Shown here: positions 17,517-25,828 of the stretch, piece by piece
Position numbering within the stretch: position 1 is the stretch's first letter
Layout of the letters: each line of letters opens with the position of its first letter
DNA from: Thermoflexus hugenholtzii JAD2
Lineage (GTDB): Bacteria > Chloroflexota > Dehalococcoidia > UBA2979
Direction: 5' to 3'
DNA: 64,000 nt
Assembly (NCBI GenBank): GCA_945903275.1
Contig: CAMDNW010000005.1
Location: 35,373-99,372 of the forward strand
The notes under the pieces: model-generated
What the model was told of the DNA's origin: nothing
The model's database searches: none
Seen by the model: the letters and a program-made list of their open reading frames with translations, nothing else
Translations under genes and position numbers: made by a program

Positions 17517-18872
17517 TTGACATCAAAGCCGCTCGAAGGCGTGCGCGTTCTCGACTTCACCTGGGTTCGGGCTGGCCCTTGGTGTACCAGGTGGCTCGCA
17601 GTCCTCGGAGCTGAGGTGGTCAAGGTTGAATGGCCCGACCCGCGCCTCGCCTTCAACGGCCGTATCGGCGGCGCGATGGGAGCGCAAGGAGGTGGCCCGA
17701 ACGCGGGCGGCCATGCGAATGACCAGAACGCTGAAAAGCTCAGCATTACGGTAAATGTCCGCTCGCCGAAGGGCCTGCAGATCATCAAAGACTTGATGCT
17801 GGTCACTGACGTCGTTGTCGAGAACTTCAGCGCGAGTGTCATGGACGACTGGGGCCTCGGCTACGAAGTGATGCGCGAGCTGAAGCCAGACATCATATAT
17901 GTCTCGATGGCGGGCTTTGGGCACGAAGGGCGCCACGCTGCGTATACGACGATGGGCCCGTCCGTGCAGGCGCTGTCGGGGCTGACGTTCCTGTCTGGAC
18001 TGCCCGATGCGCCACCGGCCGGGTGGGGCTGGTCCTACATGGATGACACCGGCGGTTTGTACGGAGCGATGTCTACGCTCGCCGCGTTGCATCACAAGCA
18101 AGCGACGGGCGAAGGCCAGCATGTGGACATGTCGCAGGTTGCCGCCGGAATCACCCTGACGGGACCGGCGCTGCTCGACCTGTCGGCGAATCACCGCCCC
18201 TCGCGACGCGCCGGGTACCCACCCGGCAATCGCGCGCACTGGCCCGGCACTCCGCTGATGAACAACTATCGCGGGCGCACCGTGGCCCCGCACAACGCGT
18301 ACCGCACACTCGGTGGTGAACACTTCGACTGGTGTGCGATCACCTGCGCCACGGACGAGGAGTGGAGCTCGCTGGTCGCACTCATGGGCTCACCGGCTTG
18401 GGCGACGGACGCGCAGTTCGCGACGAACGTTGGACGCCTCGAACACCAGCTGGAACTTGATGCCCACATCGAGGACTGGACACGGACCGTCGAGAAATAC
18501 GAACTCATGGATCGCTGCCAGGCATCCGGCGTACCAGCGGGGGCAGTACAGAGCACAGAGGATCGCGTTGAGCACGACCCGCAACTCCGCGCCCGCAACC
18601 TGTTCACGCCGATGACACATCCCGTCATTGGCACGTTCCCGATGCAGCAGGCGCCTTTCCAGCTGTCCGCGACGCCCGTACCCGTGAGCAGGCACGGCCC
18701 GCTGCTCGGCGAGCACAACGTGTCGATCCTCGGTGGGTTGCTTGGGATCTCGTGGGACGAGATCCAGGACGGCTACCGCGACGGCACGCTGTGGCCTGCG
18801 CACGTCCCGATGGAGCATGTGGACTACCTTTTCGAGCGCCCGAGCGGGCAGCTCGCGTCGCGGGAGGGCTGA
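17517..18872 (+). CDS. CoA-transferase subunit A (CaiB/BaiF family III), split form
   Basis: 451 residues from a TTG start supported by GAGGAGG seven bases upstream. LDFTWVRAGPWCTRWLAVLG opens the protein, and GEGQHVDMSQ carries the predicted catalytic Asp204. It aligns along its length with the first half of the 879-residue fusion at 20253-22892 (same VRAGPW, SGLPD and WGWSYMDDTGGLYG segments). The next gene begins two bases after its stop and matches the other half. The pair probably forms a heteromeric enzyme, as for succinyl-CoA:malate (SmtAB) or benzylsuccinate (BbsEF) CoA-transferases. Confidence 0.92.
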   Translation: MTSKPLEGVRVLDFTWVRAGPWCTRWLAVLGAEVVKVEWPDPRLAFNGRIGGAMGAQGGGPNAGGHANDQNAEKLSITVNVRSPKGLQIIKDLMLVTDVVVENFSASVMDDWGLGYEVMRELKPDIIYVSMAGFGHEGRHAAYTTMGPSVQALSGLTFLSGLPDAPPAGWGWSYMDDTGGLYGAMSTLAALHHKQATGEGQHVDMSQVAAGITLTGPALLDLSANHRPSRRAGYPPGNRAHWPGTPLMNNYRGRTVAPHNAYRTLGGEHFDWCAITCATDEEWSSLVALMGSPAWATDAQFATNVGRLEHQLELDAHIEDWTRTVEKYELMDRCQASGVPAGAVQSTEDRVEHDPQLRARNLFTPMTHPVIGTFPMQQAPFQLSATPVPVSRHGPLLGEHNVSILGGLLGISWDEIQDGYRDGTLWPAHVPMEHVDYLFERPSGQLASREG

Positions 18873-18874
18873 CG

Positions 18875-20134
18875 ATGGCACCGGAACGCTTCGGTAATGG
18901 GCCGCTGGGCGATCTGCGGGTGATCGAGGTCGGCGGTGAAGTCGGTGAGTGGTGCGCCAAGCTGATGGCCGACCTCGGTGCCGACGTGATCAAGATTGAA
19001 CCGCCGGGAGGGGCTGCCGAGCGCGAGATCGGGCCGTTTCTCGATGACATCCCGACCGCCGAGCGCAGCCTGCACTTTTGGCACTACAACACGAGCAAGC
19101 GAGGGATCACTCTCGATCTGGAGAGCGCCGCCGGTCGCGAGCTGTTCCGGCGACTGGCCGACACGGCAGATGTGGTGCTCGAGTCGTACCCACCTGGTTA
19201 CCTGCCGTCGATCGGTTTGGGCTACCGCGAGCTTGAGGGGAGTAATCCTCGCCTCGTGATGTGCTCGCTCACCCCATTTGGGCAGCAGGGGCCGTGGCGC
19301 GACTATCGCACCTCGGATCTCGTGCATCTCGCCGTCGGCGGCCAGATGGGCGAGTGCGGCTATGACGAGGTGGACGTGGCGGGCGCCCCCCCGATCGGCC
19401 CAGGCGGCGGGAACGCGTGGCACACAGCGGGACACTACGCCTTCATCGGCATCATGTCGGCGCTCTTCTACCGCGGCGTGCAGGGCGCCGGTCAGTACAT
19501 CGACGCCAGCGTGCACGACGCCTGCGCGCTGACGACAGAGGGCGGCGTGACGCAGTGGATCTACAACCATGCGGTCGTGAAGCGGCAAACTGGTCGGCAC
19601 GCCGCAGCAAACCCATCACCGAGGACGCAGTTCCTCTGCGCGGACGGTCGCTACGTCAATACGCTCATGTTCGGGCTGCGGATGTCACCACAGCAACTGC
19701 TGGTCGTGGCTGACTGGTTCGACCAGCGCGGGCTCGCCGCCGACCTGAAGGACGAAAAGTACCAAGATCCTGAAGCGTTGAACGGCAGCATGCCGCACAT
19801 CATCGAGGTGGCCGAACGGTTCTTCGCCGCGACCACATCGGACGAGGTGTACCACGGCGCGCAGCAGCGCGGATTCGCCCTCGGGCCCGTCCGCGCCCCT
19901 GAGGAGGTCGCCGCGGACGAGCATTTCCGTGACCGTGGCTTCTTCGTTACGGTCGAACATCCCGAACTCGGCCGATCCTTCGAATACCCTGGTGCCGCCG
20001 CGATCTACCATGCCTCGCCGTGGAGCATCAGGCGAAGAGCCCCGCTCATTGGCGAAGACAACGTCGAGGTCTTCGGCGAAATCGGCGTGGCCCGTGAGGC
20101 GCTTGGTGTGCTGCGGGAGTCCGGGGTGATCTGA
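18875..20134 (+). CDS. CoA-transferase subunit B (CaiB/BaiF family III), split form
   Basis: 419 residues. The ATG at 18875 follows the stop of subunit A by two bases; the frame is open further upstream but only inside subunit A. LRVIEVGGEVGEWCAKLMAD opens the fold, and GAGQYIDASVHD contains the predicted catalytic Asp210. Both subunits keep this Asp, whereas in some heteromeric family members only one does. It matches the second half of the downstream fusion protein and the single CoA-transferase at 12763, so three paralogues of this subunit lie within 10 kb. Confidence 0.93.
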   Translation: MAPERFGNGPLGDLRVIEVGGEVGEWCAKLMADLGADVIKIEPPGGAAEREIGPFLDDIPTAERSLHFWHYNTSKRGITLDLESAAGRELFRRLADTADVVLESYPPGYLPSIGLGYRELEGSNPRLVMCSLTPFGQQGPWRDYRTSDLVHLAVGGQMGECGYDEVDVAGAPPIGPGGGNAWHTAGHYAFIGIMSALFYRGVQGAGQYIDASVHDACALTTEGGVTQWIYNHAVVKRQTGRHAAANPSPRTQFLCADGRYVNTLMFGLRMSPQQLLVVADWFDQRGLAADLKDEKYQDPEALNGSMPHIIEVAERFFAATTSDEVYHGAQQRGFALGPVRAPEEVAADEHFRDRGFFVTVEHPELGRSFEYPGAAAIYHASPWSIRRRAPLIGEDNVEVFGEIGVAREALGVLRESGVI

Positions 20135-20252
20135 TCGCAGCAGTCCCGGATCGTGCTGTGTGCTAGCCCGTAGACCCCTAGTAATCGACGATCGCTCCCT
20201 AGGCGCTCTCAGGCCTCACATGACAAACTGCTAAGCGCGGCTCTGCTGACAA

Positions 20253-22892
20253 TCACGCCGTGTTGACTCCCGTCGGCCCTGCCGCAACTGAATCGATCTC
20301 TGCGAGGATTTCCGCGGTGTGCTCACCGAGCATCGGGGCACGCCGCGAGATGGCCGTGGGTGACTTGCCATAGATGGAGGCTGCACCCGGGTACGTGAAG
20401 GAGCGCCCGAGCTCGGGGTGCTCCACCTGCACGAAGAAGCCGCGGTCGGCCCAATGGGGGTCGTTTAGGTTGTCTTCAGGTGCCCGCACGGCGCCGCACA
20501 AGAACTCGCGGTCTTGCGCGCTGTGGTAGACCTCCTCGGACGGCATGCTGCGGATGAAGCGTTCGAACACGTCCGCGATATGGTCAGTCTCAGCTGCTGC
20601 GGTTGCCTGATCGGCGTACTTCGGGTCATGCAGATCGTGTTCGAAACCCTTGCTCGTCATCCACTCGATGAGCACTGGCAGGCGGTCGTGGGTGATGCGC
20701 GTGGCGCCGAAGTTGACGTAGCGGCCGTCTGCGCAGAGGTGCTGTGTCTTCCTCACAGCGAAATTCATCGAGTCCGCGGCCGCATGGCGGCCCGTCTGGC
20801 GCTTCACAACCTGGCGGTTGTAAATCCATGTCGCGACGTGCATCTCGGTCGTCAGAGCGAGCGCGCCGTGCACCGAGGTATCGATGTACTGTCCCTCTCC
20901 CGTGAGGTCACGGTGCGCGATGGCGGCCGCGATCGCTATGTAGGCGTAATGCGAGCCGGTGTGCCAGGCGTTGCCGCCACCAGGGGCGATGGGCGGCGCG
21001 TCGGGCATGTCGCCCTCGTCGTATCCGCAGCACGCCATCTGGCCTCCAGCGGCCATGTGTGTCAGATCGGAGGCTTTGTAATCACGCCACGGACCTGTCT
21101 GGCCGAAGTCCGTGAGCGAGCACATCACGAGGCGTGGGTTGATCCGGTGCAGCGTGTCGTAGGACAGGCCGACCGAGGCCATATACCCGGGCGTCCATGT
21201 CTCGAGGAGCACGTCGGCCGTTGCGACGAGACGCTTCAACCGATCCTGGCCTTCAGCTGTCTCGAGATCGAGCGTGATGCTGCGCTTGCTCGTGTTGTAA
21301 TGCCAGAAATGCAGGCTCCGCTCCGGATTGGGCACATCCTGATAGAACGGTCCGATGGAGCGCTCCGGTGCACCGCCCGGAGGCTCAACCTTGATGACAT
21401 CCGCCCCCGCGTCAGCGAGGAGTTTTCCGCACCACTGTCCTTTCTCGTCGGCGAGCTCGATCACTCGCAAGTCGCCGAATGCGCCGTCGCTGTAGCGGCG
21501 GGACGAGCGGTCGACCACGGGCCCCGGCGGTGTCTGGCCGATCGGCATTGGCATCAGGCCGGTGCCTTCGAAGAGGTACGGGTCTTTCGATTCGTGGCTC
21601 GGCCAGTATTTGTTCTGCTCGAATCCCGCGAGGAGTTCGTCCTCGGGCGTTCCGAGCAGCTCCCTGAGCACACGTGCGGTGTGCTCACCGAGCAGCGGCG
21701 CGTGGTGGTCAGCGCGCACTTCGTTCACTGACATCTTGAACGGAGACTGTTGCATGAGGTTCGTCCCCACGACCGGATGATGCACTGGCGCGAACAGTTC
21801 CTGATGCCTTAGTTGGAGGTCGTGTTCGACGCGGTCCTCGTTCGACTGGACCGGTAACGCGGTCACGCCGGCCGTCTGGCACAGCGCGGCGAGTTCATAC
21901 TTACCGAACTGCTTCGCCCATTCACCGATCTGCTGGTCGATCTCGACTTGGCACTTGATACGGCCCTCCAGCGTTGCTAGTGCCTGGTCGGTGGCCCAGT
22001 CGGGTGAGCCCATGAGAAGCACGAGAGCATGCCACTCCTCGTCGCTGACGCATGTGATCGCGCACCAGTCGTTGTAGCCGCCTCGGTGCGTGCGATAAGC
22101 GTTGTGCGGGACCATCTTCGGGCCTCGATAGTTGTCCAGAAGCGGCGCATCTGGCCAGACCGAACGATTGCCGGGCGGGAAGCCCTGCCGACGGGAGCCG
22201 CGGCCGTTGACGGTGAGGTCCAGCCAAGCGGGGCCGAGTAGTGTCATCGCTGCCGCCACCTGCGACAGGTCGACGTGCTGGCCTTCGCCGGTCTGGTTTC
22301 GATGATGGAGTGCGGTCAGCGTGCCGATGAGGCCATAGAGACCGCCGGTGTCGTCCATGTACGACCAACCCCAACCAGCTGGCTGCTCATCCGGAAGGCC
22401 GGACAGGTGCGTGAGGCCAGATAGCGCCTGCACGATGGGACCAGCGGTCTGATGATGATGGTTGCGCCCCGTGTGGCCGAGACCGGCCATCGATACGTAG
22501 ATGATGTCCGGTTTGATCTGCGCCATCTCCTCGTAGCCGAGGCCCCACGACTGCAGGACCCGAGACGAGAAGTTCTCAATCACGATGTCGGACATCGCGA
22601 TGAGACGCTTGGTCGCCGCGAGACCTTCGGGCGACCGCACGTTGAACGTGACGCCGAGCTTGTTGTTGTGCATGTCGTTGAAGTTGCCGCCACGAGCGAA
22701 AGCCGCCTGCGTGCCAGGCGTCGGTGCCGGGCCAGGACGCGGACCTCCGCCCATTGCGCCCGGGCCTGGCCGCGGCCACTCGATCTTCACCACCTCGGCA
22801 CCCATCGCGCCCATCCAGCGTGTGGCCCAGGGGCCAGCGCGCACCCAAGAGAAATCGGCGACACGGATGCCGGCGAGGGGCCTGCGAGTCAT
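20253..22892 (-). CDS. Fused double-domain CaiB/BaiF CoA-transferase
   Basis: 879 residues, twice the family length. The first domain (1 to ~450: VADFSWVRAGPW, YMDDTGGLYG, GEGQHVDLS with Asp208) corresponds to subunit A of the neighbouring operon. A Pro-rich linker (~455-478, MPMPIGQTPPGPVVD) joins the second domain (~480-879: LRVIELADEKGQWCGKLLAD, GEGQYIDTSVHG), which matches subunit B. Residues 41-65 carry a Pro/Gly insertion. Gene order and domain order agree, so this is a natural fusion of the split pair. It is convergent with the split operon, 118 bases apart. Confidence 0.95.
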   Translation of the reverse strand: MTRRPLAGIRVADFSWVRAGPWATRWMGAMGAEVVKIEWPRPGPGAMGGGPRPGPAPTPGTQAAFARGGNFNDMHNNKLGVTFNVRSPEGLAATKRLIAMSDIVIENFSSRVLQSWGLGYEEMAQIKPDIIYVSMAGLGHTGRNHHHQTAGPIVQALSGLTHLSGLPDEQPAGWGWSYMDDTGGLYGLIGTLTALHHRNQTGEGQHVDLSQVAAAMTLLGPAWLDLTVNGRGSRRQGFPPGNRSVWPDAPLLDNYRGPKMVPHNAYRTHRGGYNDWCAITCVSDEEWHALVLLMGSPDWATDQALATLEGRIKCQVEIDQQIGEWAKQFGKYELAALCQTAGVTALPVQSNEDRVEHDLQLRHQELFAPVHHPVVGTNLMQQSPFKMSVNEVRADHHAPLLGEHTARVLRELLGTPEDELLAGFEQNKYWPSHESKDPYLFEGTGLMPMPIGQTPPGPVVDRSSRRYSDGAFGDLRVIELADEKGQWCGKLLADAGADVIKVEPPGGAPERSIGPFYQDVPNPERSLHFWHYNTSKRSITLDLETAEGQDRLKRLVATADVLLETWTPGYMASVGLSYDTLHRINPRLVMCSLTDFGQTGPWRDYKASDLTHMAAGGQMACCGYDEGDMPDAPPIAPGGGNAWHTGSHYAYIAIAAAIAHRDLTGEGQYIDTSVHGALALTTEMHVATWIYNRQVVKRQTGRHAAADSMNFAVRKTQHLCADGRYVNFGATRITHDRLPVLIEWMTSKGFEHDLHDPKYADQATAAAETDHIADVFERFIRSMPSEEVYHSAQDREFLCGAVRAPEDNLNDPHWADRGFFVQVEHPELGRSFTYPGAASIYGKSPTAISRRAPMLGEHTAEILAEIDSVAAGPTGVNTA

Positions 22893-23135
22893 GGCGTATT
22901 CCGTTCCGCCTCACGCGCGAGGTAATGGTAAGGCGGCCGCATGCTATCGCTTTTATGAGAGCCGTGGGGCGTCAGCACTGAAACGAATTTGGCGACGGTG
23001 TGGGCGCTGGCTTGCAGGCGTCGGGACAGGTGGCGTGACCGATGCGGTCGTTGGTGGCGCAGCCGGGAGCTACGCGTACCTAAAAGCGAGATGCGGACGC
23101 CGGGGTCTAGGAGGGGAGCCCGCCTGCCGAGGATG

Positions 23136-23151
23136 TCGCCTGGTCAGGCGA
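23136..23151 (-). terminator. Hairpin beyond the tRNA-half repeat
   Basis: TCGCCTG-GT-CAGGCGA, a perfect 7-bp inverted repeat 18 bases beyond the CCA end of the tRNA-half repeat at 23170. Its position fits a terminator for minus-strand transcription through the repeat. No long T-run follows. Confidence 0.45.
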
Positions 23152-23169
23152 ACACAGGGGTGAGGGGAT

Positions 23170-23224
23170 TGGAGCGGGAGGCCGGATTCGAACCGGCGAT
23201 CCGCTGCTTGGGAATGATGAGACT
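23170..23224 (-). repeat. tRNA-Gly(CCC)-like 3' half, copy A
   Basis: On the minus strand it reads in perfect tRNA order: anticodon loop TTCCCAA, 3' anticodon stem GCAGC, variable GGATC, T-arm GCCGG-TTCGAAT-CCGGC, acceptor CTCCCGC and TCCA. The sequence 5' of the loop (AGTCTCATCA) cannot pair as an anticodon stem and no D-arm or 5' acceptor follows, so only a 3' half exists. It begins directly after the stop of the gene at 23223. Confidence 0.85.
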
Positions 23225-24188
23225 ATCTGTCTCTCACGATCGCCAGCTCGAGCAGCTCGGAAGGTCGGTCCGGATCGTCAGCGTCGACGGTGGCCAGCAT
23301 ATTTCCCGTGCTTGCGTCGAAGACGAGGCCTTCGAGCTTGGCCACGAGCGGCGCCCCATGCTCGTCGATCACGTGGCACCACTCGACTTGGCAACTGCTG
23401 CTCATTGCGCCGTGAATCCAGCCGACCACGCTCCCGGTGACGTGGCCATCATCGTAGGCACTCGTTGTTGCCTCGGCGGTTGCGGCAAAGGCGAGCGCGT
23501 CGCCGATGGCCTCAAGCTCGGTCAGATGCAGCGGCGTACCGCCGAGGTGTCCGAGGTGCAAGGGATGCCATTCGATCGATGGCAGCGGCGCCCCATGGGG
23601 ATCGTCGATCAGCCGCAGGAACGTGCTCACTGGGAGCCGGGTCACCGCGTCCACGGTCGGCACGGCGTCGTTGCCGATGTCGCCGCCGCGATTGCCGAGC
23701 ACGAGCGTGTCGCCCGAGACCGCTGCCCCTTCGAGGTTGAGGACACCACGGCCGAGCACGGGCTGGCGGAGCGCCTCGTAGAGACGAGGGAGCGCCACGA
23801 CTCGCGGCAGCAACGTCGCGTTGTCGATGACGACTACCTGCTGGCGCACTGCGAGGCCGTTGTCGGATCCGAACGCCACCAGCCGACCCTCGACGGAGAT
23901 GACGCATTCGAGATCGAGCTTGTCCGCCTTATTGCCGCGGCGGGTGTCGAATTGGCGTCGCTGTGCGGGTGCGTGAGGGATGGTGATCGGCTGGGTGCGG
24001 CCTGACACGGGGTCGACGAGCCCGACGAAACTCGTATCGTCCGAAACCGTGGCAAGGTGCTGGCCGAACCAGGTGATCCCGCTCGCAGCTCGGACATGGG
24101 CGGGCCGGTCGAGCGTTTCGTCTACGCCGCCGACGTAGTGCATTGTGACGCGGCGCACGACGCGAAAGGTCTGCCGTAGGTTCTCCAC
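23223..24188 (-). CDS. Propeller-like protein of unknown function (possibly DUF6929)
   Basis: The frame extends to 24476, but the first ~95 residues are Arg/Ser-rich and non-protein-like. A GTG at 24186-24188 (VENLRQTFRVVRRV) or an ATG at 24143 is a more likely start. Repeated blocks such as GITWFGQHLATVSDDTSFVG, LVAFGSDNGLA and DTLVLGNRGG suggest a beta-propeller resembling phytase-like/DUF6929 proteins. That assignment is tentative. No signal peptide is clear. The stop codon abuts the tRNA-half repeat, and the gene diverges from the ArsA operon. Confidence 0.65.
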   Translation of the reverse strand: MENLRQTFRVVRRVTMHYVGGVDETLDRPAHVRAASGITWFGQHLATVSDDTSFVGLVDPVSGRTQPITIPHAPAQRRQFDTRRGNKADKLDLECVISVEGRLVAFGSDNGLAVRQQVVVIDNATLLPRVVALPRLYEALRQPVLGRGVLNLEGAAVSGDTLVLGNRGGDIGNDAVPTVDAVTRLPVSTFLRLIDDPHGAPLPSIEWHPLHLGHLGGTPLHLTELEAIGDALAFAATAEATTSAYDDGHVTGSVVGWIHGAMSSSCQVEWCHVIDEHGAPLVAKLEGLVFDASTGNMLATVDADDPDRPSELLELAIVRDR

Positions 24189-24350
24189 GGGCCGGATGGT
24201 ACGCCGAGTGCCTGCTGTCGCGTACCTCACGCAGCGGCGAGACAGACTCCCATATCCAGTTGTCATGCGAGAAGACTTGGTAAGCAGGCCCACTGCTATC
24301 CTCAGCCTGCTTTCTTCGCGTGCCAGTCGCTCCGAAGGAGATGGACCTCG

Positions 24351-25571
24351 ATGACTCGTGTCATCCTCTACACGGGTAAGGGCGGAGTTGGGAAGACCTC
24401 GATCGCTGCGGCCACGGCGCTCGCTGCGTCGCGTCGCGGACTGCGCACCGTCGTGCTGAGCACCGACTCGGCGCATAGCCTAGGCGATTCCTTTGACCTC
24501 GAGCTCACACCCGAGCCAACTCTGATCGCGGAGCGGCTCTGGGCACAAGAGTGCGACGTTTACTTCAACATGGAGAAGTACTGGGGCACCGTGCAGCGGT
24601 GGATGGAGTCTCTGCTGGCCTGGGAGGGATTTAACCGCGCGCTCGCAGATGAAATGGTCGTCCTCCCCGGGATGGACGAGTTGGCAAGCCTCCTGTGGAT
24701 CCTCGAGCATCAGCGGAGCGGGCAGTACGACCTCGTCGTCGTGGACTGCGCGCCTACTGCGGAGACCTTCCGGCTGCTGAGCTTTCCGGAAGCCGGGCGG
24801 TGGTGGCTCGAGAAAATCTTCCCGGTCAGTCGACGGGTGTCGGGCTTGGCGCGTCCTCTCCTCAAGCGGTTGACTAGCATGCCCCTCCCGGACGACTCGG
24901 TCTTCGAGGCGACGCGCGACCTGATGGCACGGATAGAGGAGATTCAGGCAGTGCTAGCTGACCCGACAACGACGAGCGTACGGCTCGTGACGAACCCGGA
25001 GCGGATGGTAATCAAGGAGACTCAGCGCGCGTACACGCTTCTGGGGCTGTATGGGTATCTGGCGGACCTCGTGGTCTGCAATCGCGTCCTACCGGCTGAG
25101 GCGTTCGAGGGTAGCTACTTCGCAGCGCGTGCCGCCGACCAGGAACGCTATCTCGCGCAGATCGATGACCTCTTCAGCCCGGTCCCGTTGAAGTTCGCGA
25201 GACAGTTCGATCGCGAGCTGGTGGGCTTTGATGCCTTGGCAGCCCTCGCGGAATCTCTATTCGGAGACGAAGACCCGACGCAGTTCTACTACGATCGACC
25301 GCCGTTCCAGGTGCGAAGCGTCACCCCCGGTGACGCATCGGATGCCGACTCGGCTGTGCCGGAGGCAACGCAGTACGAGCTCAAGCTGACAATCCCCTTC
25401 GTCGAACGCGAGGGTCTGGAGTTGGTGACGGTCGGCGAGGAACTGGTGTTGGAAGCCGGGCGGCATCGACGGAATATGCTGTTGCCACGGGTACTGCAGT
25501 CGCGTCCGGTGCTCGGTGCGCGAATGCGCGGAGGCACGCTGCACGTGTGGTTCGGAGGCCGTGACAGATGA
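24351..25571 (+). CDS. ArsA/Get3-family ATPase with C-terminal HSP20-like domain
   Basis: 406 residues. The deviant Walker A KGGVGKT (10-16), switch I STDSAHS (37-43) and switch-II-like VVDCAPTAETFRLL (~130-143) define a single-domain ArsA/Get3 NTPase. The last ~60 residues (YELKLTIPFVEREGLELV then GEELVLEAG) form the small HSP20-like beta-sandwich common in bacterial ArsA proteins. With no arsenite pump (ArsB) or ArsR nearby, a Get3-like role in handling hydrophobic clients is more likely than arsenite efflux; that is inference. A strong GGAGA precedes the ATG. It heads a three-gene overlapping operon. Confidence 0.92.
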   Translation: MTRVILYTGKGGVGKTSIAAATALAASRRGLRTVVLSTDSAHSLGDSFDLELTPEPTLIAERLWAQECDVYFNMEKYWGTVQRWMESLLAWEGFNRALADEMVVLPGMDELASLLWILEHQRSGQYDLVVVDCAPTAETFRLLSFPEAGRWWLEKIFPVSRRVSGLARPLLKRLTSMPLPDDSVFEATRDLMARIEEIQAVLADPTTTSVRLVTNPERMVIKETQRAYTLLGLYGYLADLVVCNRVLPAEAFEGSYFAARAADQERYLAQIDDLFSPVPLKFARQFDRELVGFDALAALAESLFGDEDPTQFYYDRPPFQVRSVTPGDASDADSAVPEATQYELKLTIPFVEREGLELVTVGEELVLEAGRHRRNMLLPRVLQSRPVLGARMRGGTLHVWFGGRDR

Positions 25572-25828
25572 ACGAACAGGAACGCATCGCCGAGCTGGAG
25601 AGCCGTATCGCAGAACTCGAGCGAAAGCTCGATGAGCCATCAATGGCGCGGATATTCGAGACTTTGATGACGCCGGATGCGCGTACCCGCCTTCGCGCGC
25701 TGGCACGTGAGCAGCTGCTGCTGATGGCGGAGGTCTCACGCGGGCTAGCGGAGTTGTTGTCACCGTCCCCGACCGAGCCCAGCACCAGTCAGGAAGAGCG
25801 GCACAGCCGACATGTCCCCGTTGACTAG
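25568..25828 (+). CDS. Small coiled-coil protein in ArsA operon
   Basis: 86 residues. Its ATG overlaps the ArsA stop in an ATGA junction and its end overlaps the next gene by 17 bases. The N-terminus (ERIAELESRIAELERKLDE) is a clear leucine-zipper-like coiled coil, and the middle (RLRALAREQLLLMAEVSRGL) is a second amphipathic helix. I recognise no family. Tight coupling implies it works with ArsA, perhaps as an adaptor or oligomeriser. Confidence 0.75.
   Translation: MNEQERIAELESRIAELERKLDEPSMARIFETLMTPDARTRLRALAREQLLLMAEVSRGLAELLSPSPTEPSTSQEERHSRHVPVD

Noticed and set aside
20514..21731. 405-codon plus-strand open frame
   Set aside because: Lies antisense within the fused CoA-transferase gene; Arg/Val/His-rich with no motif. 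GC-rich shadow.
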